DNA of 64,000 bases from Pseudodonghicola flavimaris (GTDB lineage: Bacteria; Pseudomonadota; Alphaproteobacteria; Rhodobacterales; Rhodobacteraceae). Positions 57,247-64,000 of this stretch are shown here, piece after piece. Where the stretch lies: contig NZ_JASNJD010000010.1 in the NCBI RefSeq assembly GCF_030164425.1, forward strand, positions 62,001 through 126,000, in the 5' to 3' direction. The notes under the pieces were generated by a model, which saw nothing but the letters and a program-made list of their open reading frames with translations, searched no databases and was not told the origin of the DNA. Made by a program: the position numbers and the translations under genes. Each line of letters starts with the position of its first letter. The stretch's first letter is position 1.

Positions 57247-58491
57247 TCAGCTGTCGTTGATCGTGGTGAGATCGAGTGCGGTGGGCCGGCCGGCGATGGC
57301 ATCGGCCAGCAGCCGGGCAGAGCCATGCGACATGGTCCAGCCGATGTGGCCGTGGCCGGTGTCGTACCAGAGATTGACGTGCCGCCGCCGGCCGATGAAA
57401 GGCAGGTTGGTCGGCGTCATCGGCCGCAGCCCAGCCCACATATGCGGGCGGTCGTGATCGGCCCCCTGCGGGTAGAGCTCCCGCGCGACATTGGCCATGA
57501 AGGCGAAATCCTCCGGCCGGTGACCGGTGTTGTAACCGGCAATCTCGGCGGTGGCGGTGACCCGCACCGCATCGCCGAAGCGGGAGATCGCCACCAGGTT
57601 TTCCTCATCGACCGACCCGATGGTGGGCGGATGCGGATTGTCGCCGATCGGCAGGGTCAGAGAGTAGCCCTTGACCGGATAGATCGGCAGCGGCTCACCG
57701 ATGCTGCGCGACAGCGCGGCGCTGCCGTTGCCCAGCGCCATCACATAAAGATCGGCCGTGAGCCGCCCGGCGGAGGTGGTGACGGAGGTGATCTCCGATC
57801 CCGCGGTCTCGATCGACAGGACGGTTTCCCCGGTCCGGATCTCCGCCCCGTTGCGTTCCAGGTGATCCGCCAGCGCGGCGGTGAAGCGTGTGCAGCTGCC
57901 GGTCTCGTCAGTGGGGCAATAGATGCCGCCGGCGATCTTCTCGCCCACCGCGGCCAGTGCCGGTTCCAGCGCCAGAACCCCGGCGCGGTCCAGCACCTCG
58001 ATCCGCTGGCCCAGACGTTCCATGATCCGCATATGGGCGATCCCCGCCTCCAGCCGCGCCGGGCTGCGGTAGAAATAGAGGATACCCCGGTCGATCCGAT
58101 CATAGGCGATATCCAGCGTGGCGAGGGTTTCGTGCAGGATGCCCTGAGAATAGGAGGCGAGCCGGAATTTCGCCTGTGTATTCAGATCTGAACGCGATTT
58201 CGTACATTGCCCAAGAAACTTCAGAGACCAGCGCCAGAGGTTGGGGTCGAGCGAGGGACGGAAGCGCAGCGACTGGTTCGCCATGACCAGCGACTTCAGC
58301 AGGATCATCGGCGCGGCGGGCGACGACCAGGTGAAGGAATGGCCAGGCGCGACCATGCCGGCATTGCCCCAGCTGGTCTCGGTGCCGACGGCATCGTTCT
58401 TTTCCACAAGGACGATATCATGGCCGTCTTTCGACAGCTCATAGGCTGCGGTCACCCCCACGACACCTCCGCCCAGAACGGCGATCTTCAT
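57247..58491 (-). CDS. dadA: D-amino-acid dehydrogenase (DadA-like)
   Basis: A 414-residue FAD-dependent dehydrogenase with the GGGVVG loop at residues 7-12, 'TSWGNAGMVAPGHSFTWSSP' and the C-terminal 'GRRRHVNLWYDTGHGHIGWTMSHGSARLL' (in parts). All of these are DadA hallmarks. It oxidises D-amino acids to imino/keto acids and feeds the quinone pool. It is the first gene of the operon with the racemase-family, ridA and gntR genes. A 14-bp palindrome lies 61 bases upstream. It is closer to classical DadA than the enzyme at 2543. Confidence 0.92.
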   Translation of the reverse strand: MKIAVLGGGVVGVTAAYELSKDGHDIVLVEKNDAVGTETSWGNAGMVAPGHSFTWSSPAAPMILLKSLVMANQSLRFRPSLDPNLWRWSLKFLGQCTKSRSDLNTQAKFRLASYSQGILHETLATLDIAYDRIDRGILYFYRSPARLEAGIAHMRIMERLGQRIEVLDRAGVLALEPALAAVGEKIAGGIYCPTDETGSCTRFTAALADHLERNGAEIRTGETVLSIETAGSEITSVTTSAGRLTADLYVMALGNGSAALSRSIGEPLPIYPVKGYSLTLPIGDNPHPPTIGSVDEENLVAISRFGDAVRVTATAEIAGYNTGHRPEDFAFMANVARELYPQGADHDRPHMWAGLRPMTPTNLPFIGRRRHVNLWYDTGHGHIGWTMSHGSARLLADAIAGRPTALDLTTINDS

Positions 58492-58551
58492 CCCAAACTC
58501 CCCTGCTGACGGCGACAGATGCGTGGATCATTCGACGTCCGCACAATCTGC

Positions 58552-58565
58552 ATTCAATATTGAAT
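58552..58565. promoter_or_regulatory. Palindrome ATTCAATATTGAAT before the dadA operon
   Basis: A perfect 14-bp palindrome in an AT-rich island within the 197-bp gap upstream of dadA. Probable operator for the GntR/FCD regulator encoded at the end of the same operon. The rest of the gap (58566-58688) shows only a short hairpin GCCCG-N5-CGGGC at 58630-58644 that may terminate the ABC exporter operon. Confidence 0.6.
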
Positions 58566-58688
58566 ACAGATATGGATTTGATTCGAGTCAACGAAAACGA
58601 CACCAGTCGGCAAAGGCCACAGCGATCCCGCCCGAAAAGCGGGCAGAGCAGTTCGATGAGCAAAGACATGCGGGAAAGGTGCGGTGGC

Positions 58689-59789
58689 CTATTCCATCCG
58701 GGCGCGGAACAGCAGCGCCGCCGCCGGCAGTGTCACCGCCGCGATCAGCACCATCGGCCAGCTGTTGGCCCAGAGATCGGCGATCGGCATGTCCTTGAGA
58801 AAGACGCCCTCGCTCACCACCAGGAAATGCCGGGTCGGCACTGCCTCGGTCACCACCCGCAGCCACAGCGGCATGTTTTCCACCGGGCTGGCATAGCCCG
58901 ACAGCAGGATCGCCAGCACCGAGGCGAAGAACATGCCCAGAAAGGCCTGCTGCTGGGTCTGGGAAACAGAGGAGATCAGCAGCCCCACCCCGGCCAGCGC
59001 CAGCAGGTACAGCACCAGCGAGACATAGAAGAACGGCACCGAACCGGTCAGCGGCACCCCGAACAGCTGCGAGATCAGCACCAGATAGAGCGTTGCGTTG
59101 AAGGCGCCCACCAGCATCGGCGGGACGATCTTGCCGATCAGGATCTCGGACAATCGCAGCGGAGAGACCAGAAGCTGGCTGAAACTGCCCAGCTCGCGTT
59201 CCCGCGCCACCGATTGCGCGGTCAGCCCAAGGCCCGAGATGGTGGTGATGATCACCACCAGCCCCGGCATGGTGAACCACAGATATTGCAGGTTCGGATT
59301 GAACCAATGCACCGTGACGGTGGAGAAACTGGCGGTCTGCCCGGCCAGTTCGGCGCCATAGCCGGCGATGATCGTGCTGAGATAGCCTGACATGATCTGC
59401 GCCGCGTTGGATTTGCGTCCGTCGAAGATGCCCTGCACCTGCGCCGGGCGGCCGGCGGCCAGATCGGCACTGAACCCGTCGGCGAAGCTGACCACGGCGA
59501 CCACCTTCTGCCGGTCGATCGCCGCCCGCGCCTCCGCCTCGCTATAGAGCGGCAGGACGGCGCGGATATTGGGGCTGCCGACGATCCGCTGGGCGATCTC
59601 GATACTGGCGGCACCGCCGTCGCGGTCATAGATGCCGATGGCGGTGTTCTTGACCTCCAGCGTGGTGGCGAAGCCCAGCACGAAAAGCTGCATCAGCGGC
59701 GGAACCACCAGGATGATACGGCCGCGCGGGTCGCGCAGGATCGCCCAAAGCTCCTTGACGATCATCGCCCACAGACGTCCGCCCATCAC
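58689..59789 (-). CDS. ABC-2 type transporter permease (YbhR/S-like)
   Basis: A 366-residue permease of the ABC-2 class. One membrane segment near the N-terminus is followed by a large periplasmic domain (about residues 45-175) and then five membrane segments. The 'KELWAILRDPRGRIILVVPPLMQLFVLGFA' start is typical (in parts). The conserved coupling segment 'REREQGTFEQLLVTP' of the family appears as 'ARERELGSFSQLLVSPL'. It is the last gene of the four-gene exporter operon, overlapping the previous gene by 4 bases. Confidence 0.92.
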   Translation of the reverse strand: MMGGRLWAMIVKELWAILRDPRGRIILVVPPLMQLFVLGFATTLEVKNTAIGIYDRDGGAASIEIAQRIVGSPNIRAVLPLYSEAEARAAIDRQKVVAVVSFADGFSADLAAGRPAQVQGIFDGRKSNAAQIMSGYLSTIIAGYGAELAGQTASFSTVTVHWFNPNLQYLWFTMPGLVVIITTISGLGLTAQSVARERELGSFSQLLVSPLRLSEILIGKIVPPMLVGAFNATLYLVLISQLFGVPLTGSVPFFYVSLVLYLLALAGVGLLISSVSQTQQQAFLGMFFASVLAILLSGYASPVENMPLWLRVVTEAVPTRHFLVVSEGVFLKDMPIADLWANSWPMVLIAAVTLPAAALLFRARME

Positions 59790-60904
59790 GCCACCCGCCG
59801 CTTGGTGGCGCGGATCGCCAGCAGGAAGAACCCCAGCCCGAACAGCAACAGCACGCCGATGGCGCGCCAGAACATCGGCCAGATATCCCCCACCACGAAA
59901 ACCGTCTGCAGCGACGGCACCAGATAGCGCGCGGGCACGATATAGGTCACCGCCCGCACCGGCGCCGGCATCGAGGCGATTTCAAAGACGAAACCGGAGA
60001 GCATCATCGACGGCAGGAACCCCAGCACCAGCGCCAGCTGGCTGGCGACGAACTGGTTCTTGGTGATCGCCGAGATCCACAGCCCCTGCCCCAGCGCCGG
60101 CATCAGAAAGGCCATCGACAGCGCCCCGAGCCCCAGCGCCGAGCCCCGGAAGGGCACATCGAACAGCGTCACCGCCAGCGTGGTGCACATCGCCATGGAA
60201 CCGAGCCCGAGCAGAAAATAGGGCAGCACCTTGGAGGCCAGAAGCTCCGCCATGCCCACCGGCGTGGCCAGCAGCGCCTCCATCGTGCCGCGTTCCCATT
60301 CGCGCGCCACCACCAGCGCCGTCAGCAGCGTGCCGATCATCGCCATCACCACCGCGATCGCCCCCGGCACCAGGAAATCGCGGCTGGTCAGCTCGGCATT
60401 GAACCAGAACCGCGGCACGAAACTCAGAACCGCGGGACGCACCTGGCCGTGATCCTCGGCCCAGGCCCGGGCCCAGGTGGCGCGCACGCCTTCGACGTAA
60501 TTGGCGACGAAGCTGGCGGTATTGGGCTGCGCGCCGTCGGTGATCACCTGAATGGTCACCTCGCGGTCGCCGGCCTCCAGCCGGGCGGAGAAATCGGCCG
60601 GGATCACCACGATGCCGCGCAGGTGGCCGGCGATCAGATCGGGTTCCAGCTCGGCCAGCTCATGCGCCTGGGTGACCTCGAACCAGCGCGATGTGCGATA
60701 GGCGGTGGCCAGGCTCTGCGCCGGCGCGCCATCATCCTGAAGTGCCACGCCGATCTTCACCTGCCGGATATCGAAAGAGATCGCATATCCGAACAAAAAC
60801 AACAAGATAATCGGCAAAACGAAAGCGATGAGCAAAGCCGATGGATCGCGCAGGATCTGGCGAAACTCCTTGATCAGCAGGGCTGGGAACCGGGCGAATC
60901 TCAT
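59786..60904 (-). CDS. ABC-2 type transporter permease (YbhS/R-like)
   Basis: A 372-residue ABC-2 permease, partner of the previous entry, with the same layout: an N-terminal helix after 'LLIKEFRQILRDPSALLIAFVLP', a periplasmic domain, then a bundle of five helices with 'REWERGTMEALLATPVGMAELL'. The ATG at 60904 overlaps the ATPase stop (ATGA). Together the pair forms the exporter's membrane channel. Confidence 0.92.
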   Translation of the reverse strand: MRFARFPALLIKEFRQILRDPSALLIAFVLPIILLFLFGYAISFDIRQVKIGVALQDDGAPAQSLATAYRTSRWFEVTQAHELAELEPDLIAGHLRGIVVIPADFSARLEAGDREVTIQVITDGAQPNTASFVANYVEGVRATWARAWAEDHGQVRPAVLSFVPRFWFNAELTSRDFLVPGAIAVVMAMIGTLLTALVVAREWERGTMEALLATPVGMAELLASKVLPYFLLGLGSMAMCTTLAVTLFDVPFRGSALGLGALSMAFLMPALGQGLWISAITKNQFVASQLALVLGFLPSMMLSGFVFEIASMPAPVRAVTYIVPARYLVPSLQTVFVVGDIWPMFWRAIGVLLLFGLGFFLLAIRATKRRVA

Positions 60905-62622
60905 GCCGCGGCCCCGGCGCGGCCGACGGCCGTCTCGCGCGCCTCGATCAGCGCGACGAAGGCGTCCTCCAGCGTCGGATCGCTCAGGCCACCGGTGCCG
61001 GCGGCCTCCGCCTTCAGCTGGTCCGGACTGCCGAGCGCGATCTGTTCGGCCCGGTAGATCACCAGGATCCGGTCGCAATATTCGGCCTCTTCCATGAAAT
61101 GGGTGGTCACCAGAACGGTCACCCCCCTTTGTACCAGCCCGTTGATATGGGTCCAGAACTCCCGGCGCACGATGGGATCGACGCCGGAGGTCGGCTCGTC
61201 CAGAAACAGCACCGGCGGCTCATGCATCACCGCGCAGGCCAGGGACAGCCGCTGGCGCACCCCCAGCGGCAGCCCGCCGGCGTTTTGTTTCAGATAGGGG
61301 CCGAGGTGAAAGATCTCGGTCATCCGCTCCATCGCGCGGCGTCGCCCGGCCCCCGCCAGACCGTAGACCCCGGCAAAGAAGCTCAGGTTCTGCCGCACGC
61401 TCAAATCGCCGTAGAGCGAGAATTTCTGCGCCATATAGCCCAGAGACTGCCGCGCGGCGGCGCGGGCGTGGCCCAGATCGTGGCCCGCCACCCGGCCGCG
61501 CCCGGCGCTGGGGTGCAGCAGCCCGCAGAGCATCTTGAAGGTGGTGGATTTGCCGGCCCCGTTCGGCCCCAGCAGGCCGAAGATCTCGCCCCGCGGCACC
61601 GTGAAGCGGATATCGCTGGCGGCGGTGAAACTGCCGAAGCGTCTGGTCAACCCCTCGGCCTCGATCGCCGGGGCGCCGGTGTCGGGCACCTCGGGATAGC
61701 TTTCGGCCAGCGCGCTGCGCCCGCCCGGGCCCCCGCCCATACGGGCGACAAAGGCATCCTCGAACCGCGGCGGCACCGCCAGTGCGCCGGACGGCGGCGG
61801 TGCCCCCGGGGCCATCAGCAGCCGCAACGCCGCGCCCTGAATGGTGGCATCGCGCACCTCCTCGCGGTCGGCCAGCCGGGACAGAAGCTGCCGCCGCGCC
61901 AGCCCCTGCGCCGCCAGCCGATAGGTGGCCCCTTCCGCCTCGCGGGTCAGGTCTTGCGGCGGGCCGCCATAGATCAGCCGGCCCTCGTTCAGCAGGAAGA
62001 CCTCGTCGCATTGCGCCGCCTCGTCGAGATAGGCGGTCGACCACAGCACCGCGATGCCATCGGTCAGAAGCTGCTGCACCATGCCCCAGAGCTCGCGCCG
62101 CGACAGTGGGTCGACCCCGACACCGGGCTCGTCCAGCAGCAGCAGATCGGGGGTTTCGACCAGCGCGCAGGCCAGCCCCAGCTTCTGTTTCATGCCGCCC
62201 GAAAGATTGCCGGCGAGCCGCGACTGGAAGCGCCGAAGATCGGTGAAGTCCAGCAGCCGGTCGAACCGCTGCTGCCGCGACTCCGCCGCCAGGCCGCGCA
62301 GGCGGGCATAGAGGCGCAGGTTCTCGATCACCGTCAGATCTTCATAAAGACCAAAGCGTTGCGGCATATAGCCGATGCGGGAGCGATCGGCGCTGACCGC
62401 CGGGCTGCCCAGCACTTCGACCTCTCCCTCATCCGGGTCGAGCAGCCCGGCCAGCAGCCGGATCATCGTCGTCTTGCCGGCGCCATCGGGTCCCACCAGC
62501 CCGGTCATGCGCCCGGCCCGGATCTGCAGCGACACCTGATCGAGCGCCGGAACCGCCGCCTTGCCGAAGCGCCGGGTCACCCGGCTCAGCCGGGCGGCGG
62601 GCCGGTCCGGCGCCCCGGTCAT
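60901..62622 (-). CDS. ABC exporter ATPase with two fused nucleotide-binding domains (YbhF-like)
   Basis: A 573-residue protein with two ABC ATPase domains. Domain 1 has Walker A 'GPDGAGKTT' (44-52), signature 'LSGGMKQKLGLACAL' and Walker B 'LLLLDEP'. Domain 2 has Walker A 'GPNGAGKST', a degenerate signature 'LPLGVRQRLSLACAV' and Walker B 'VLFLDEP', typical of YbhF. The linker is proline/glycine-rich (about residues 265-305). It overlaps the neighbours on both sides by 4 bases. In the YbhGFSR system it powers export of toxic compounds or dyes. The cargo here is unknown. Confidence 0.93.
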   Translation of the reverse strand: MTGAPDRPAARLSRVTRRFGKAAVPALDQVSLQIRAGRMTGLVGPDGAGKTTMIRLLAGLLDPDEGEVEVLGSPAVSADRSRIGYMPQRFGLYEDLTVIENLRLYARLRGLAAESRQQRFDRLLDFTDLRRFQSRLAGNLSGGMKQKLGLACALVETPDLLLLDEPGVGVDPLSRRELWGMVQQLLTDGIAVLWSTAYLDEAAQCDEVFLLNEGRLIYGGPPQDLTREAEGATYRLAAQGLARRQLLSRLADREEVRDATIQGAALRLLMAPGAPPPSGALAVPPRFEDAFVARMGGGPGGRSALAESYPEVPDTGAPAIEAEGLTRRFGSFTAASDIRFTVPRGEIFGLLGPNGAGKSTTFKMLCGLLHPSAGRGRVAGHDLGHARAAARQSLGYMAQKFSLYGDLSVRQNLSFFAGVYGLAGAGRRRAMERMTEIFHLGPYLKQNAGGLPLGVRQRLSLACAVMHEPPVLFLDEPTSGVDPIVRREFWTHINGLVQRGVTVLVTTHFMEEAEYCDRILVIYRAEQIALGSPDQLKAEAAGTGGLSDPTLEDAFVALIEARETAVGRAGAAA

Positions 62623-63614
62623 GCGCCGTCGTCCGGCACCACCACCGTCACCGGCTGGCCCTGCCGCAGGGCACTGTCGGGGTCAGACACGGTGATCCGC
62701 AGCCGGAACACCAGATCGGTGCGCAGGTTGGGGGTCTGCACCGATTTCGGGGTGAATTCCGCCACCGGCGACACGAAACCGATGGTGCCGTGATAGATCC
62801 TGTCGCTGCTGTCGGTGGTCAGGGTGACGTCCCGCCCCGGCACCACCTGCCCCAGATCGGGTTCGGAGACATAGGCCCGCACCCGCAGCGGCCGGTCGAT
62901 GGCGAGAGTGAACACCGTGCTGCCGGCGGCGACGATGGCGCCGGGCTCACGCGCGCGGGTCATCACCGTCCCCGCCTGCGCCGCCCTGAGCGTCGCGTCT
63001 TCCAGCGCCGTCTGCGCCTGCTCGCGGGCGGCGTGGGCGGCGGCCAGACCGGCCTCAGCGGCGGCGATATCCTCCGCCCGGCTGCCCGCCTCGCTCAGCG
63101 ACAGCGCTTCGCGCGCCGCCTGCAACAGCGCCTGCGCCTCGCGGTAGGCGGCCTCCGCCGCATCCAGGTCGGACTGGCTGATGGTGTTCGAGGCGATCAG
63201 CTTTCTGGCCCGGTCATAGGATAGCTGCGCCTGCGTCAGCGACGCCTCGCGCTGTGCCACCGTGGCGCGCGCCTGGGCGATTTCCTGCGGCCGGTTGCCG
63301 GCCACCGCCTTGTCGCGGGCGGCCCCGGCGGCGGCGACCTGCGCCTCGGCCGCGGTCAGCGCCTGTTGCAGCGGCACCGGATCGAGCCGGGCCAGAACAT
63401 CGCCGGGCGCAACGCTGTCGCCCTCTTCCACCGGGATATCGAGGATTCGCCCCCCGACCCGGAACCCCAGATCGACGGTCCGCACGTCGACATTGCCGTA
63501 CAGCGTCAGCCCCGCGGTCGTCGTCTCCCCGATCAGCCCGCTGCGCTGGCCGATGACAAAAGCGCCGCCGGCAATCGCCAGAACCGACAGGGCCGCCACG
63601 ATCTTTCTGTTCAT
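62619..63614 (-). CDS. Membrane fusion protein (HlyD/YbhG-like)
   Basis: A 331-residue periplasmic adaptor. It has an N-terminal membrane anchor (residues 4-22), a lipoyl half ('GNVDVRTVDLGFRVGGRILDIPVEEGDSVAPGDVLARLD', in parts), a long alanine-rich coiled-coil hairpin (about residues 75-195), then the second lipoyl half and beta-barrel ('YVSEPDLGQVVPGRDVTL'). It starts the operon of the YbhGFSR-like exporter and would link the inner-membrane channel to an outer-membrane protein. The 124-bp gap upstream has no visible operator and no TetR-type regulator gene. Confidence 0.92.
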   Translation of the reverse strand: MNRKIVAALSVLAIAGGAFVIGQRSGLIGETTTAGLTLYGNVDVRTVDLGFRVGGRILDIPVEEGDSVAPGDVLARLDPVPLQQALTAAEAQVAAAGAARDKAVAGNRPQEIAQARATVAQREASLTQAQLSYDRARKLIASNTISQSDLDAAEAAYREAQALLQAAREALSLSEAGSRAEDIAAAEAGLAAAHAAREQAQTALEDATLRAAQAGTVMTRAREPGAIVAAGSTVFTLAIDRPLRVRAYVSEPDLGQVVPGRDVTLTTDSSDRIYHGTIGFVSPVAEFTPKSVQTPNLRTDLVFRLRITVSDPDSALRQGQPVTVVVPDDGA

Positions 63615-63738
63615 CCCGGCCTCTTCCCCCGGCCCGCGCGACAGGCCTGCTCTGCTAAACCTGTGTCGCAGCTAGGACCGCCGGCGGCCGGTAGTCAAGC
63701 GATCCGCCCGCCGAGCCGGGACGCGGGACCGGCGCAGA

Positions 63739-63999
63739 TCAGAAGCGATCGAAGCGGAAGGCCTCTAGATCCAGCGACGGCGTCTGCCCTTCGGCCAGTT
63801 CGGTCAGGAGCTGCCCCACCGCCGGGCCAGTGCCAAACCCGTGGCCGGAAAAACCGGTCGCCAGCAGCAGGCCGTCGTGCTCCGGCACCGGGCCGATCAC
63901 CGGCATGGCATCTGGCGTCCCCTCGATGAAGCCGGACCAGTCCTGGATCACCCGCATTCCGGCGAAGACCGGGAAAGCCTCGATCAGACGGTCGCGCGC
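63739..63999 (-). CDS. FAD-dependent amine/amino-acid oxidoreductase, C-terminal part (truncated by window edge)
   Basis: The frame is open from base 63999 to a stop at 63739 and codes for 86 residues. It shows the C-terminal end of a DAO-family FAD enzyme: 'VIQDWSGFIEGTPDAMPVIGP', 'GLLLATGFSGHGFGTGPAVGQLLTELA' (in parts) and 'LEAFRFDRF'. These are typical of sarcosine/D-amino-acid oxidase and glycine-oxidase relatives. The rest of the gene lies to the right of the window. An internal ATG at 63957 is not a real start because the family match begins before it. Confidence 0.88.
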   Translation of the reverse strand, partial: ARDRLIEAFPVFAGMRVIQDWSGFIEGTPDAMPVIGPVPEHDGLLLATGFSGHGFGTGPAVGQLLTELAEGQTPSLDLEAFRFDRF

Positions 64000-64000
64000 C

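Overview
The window is a GC-rich, tightly packed stretch with about 60 protein genes. Many neighbours overlap by ATGA or TGATG. No rRNA, tRNA, insertion sequence, integrase or CRISPR array was recognised. The content (TRAP, TTT and Liv/Pot-type ABC importers, many small-molecule regulators, hydantoin and D-amino-acid enzymes) suggests a metabolically versatile alphaproteobacterium, most likely Rhodobacterales. That placement is an inference from gene content. The region reads as a catabolic island of self-contained modules, each with an importer, a few enzymes and its own regulator.

Layout. 1-2.4 kb: end of an Lrp regulator, an aldo/keto reductase and a LysR regulator. 2.5-6.9 kb: a D-amino-acid dehydrogenase with a tctCBA importer. 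7.0-10.9 kb: hyuB-hyuA plus an AllA-like protein. 11.0-18.1 kb: IclR regulator, TRAP importer dctPQM, a Rieske oxygenase and a glutamine-synthetase-like ligase. Three copies of one operator motif tie this block together. 18.1-28.8 kb: a Liv ABC importer, DUF2848 protein and GntR regulator, and a MarR-led operon with flavin reductase, HpaB-type monooxygenase, cupin and amidase. An identical 14-bp palindrome stands before both halves. 29-31.6 kb: a broken AraC gene, lrgAB and a divergent LysR gene.

31.6-42.0 kb: a hydantoin module made of a Pot-type ABC importer, DUF1028 protein, D-hydantoinase, hydantoin racemase and amidohydrolase, plus a LysR regulator and a divergent N-carbamoyl-D-amino-acid hydrolase whose catalytic residues sit at the classical positions. 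42.2-46.8 kb: AraC regulator with a beta-lactamase-fold hydrolase, then a PNPOx-like protein with a divergent MocR regulator. 46.9-53.0 kb: an operon of acyl-CoA dehydrogenase, class III CoA-transferase and TAXI-TRAP importer. 53.1-58.5 kb: an HDAC-fold deacetylase with a divergent LuxR-type regulator, then an operon dadA, Asp/Glu racemase-family gene, ridA, gntR. 58.7-63.6 kb: a YbhGFSR-like ABC exporter. The window ends inside another FAD amine oxidase gene.

Themes. D-amino acids and hydantoins recur, with three DadA-type oxidases, two hydantoinase systems, two racemase-family proteins and RidA. Clear inverted or direct repeats, probable operators, lie at most regulator-linked promoters. 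Stable hairpins follow four of the five substrate-binding-protein genes. The two modules most likely to be undescribed are the Liv/DUF2848/HpaB/cupin/amidase cluster and the IclR-controlled TRAP/Rieske/GS-like cluster. Both have recognisable enzyme chemistry but no assignable substrate.
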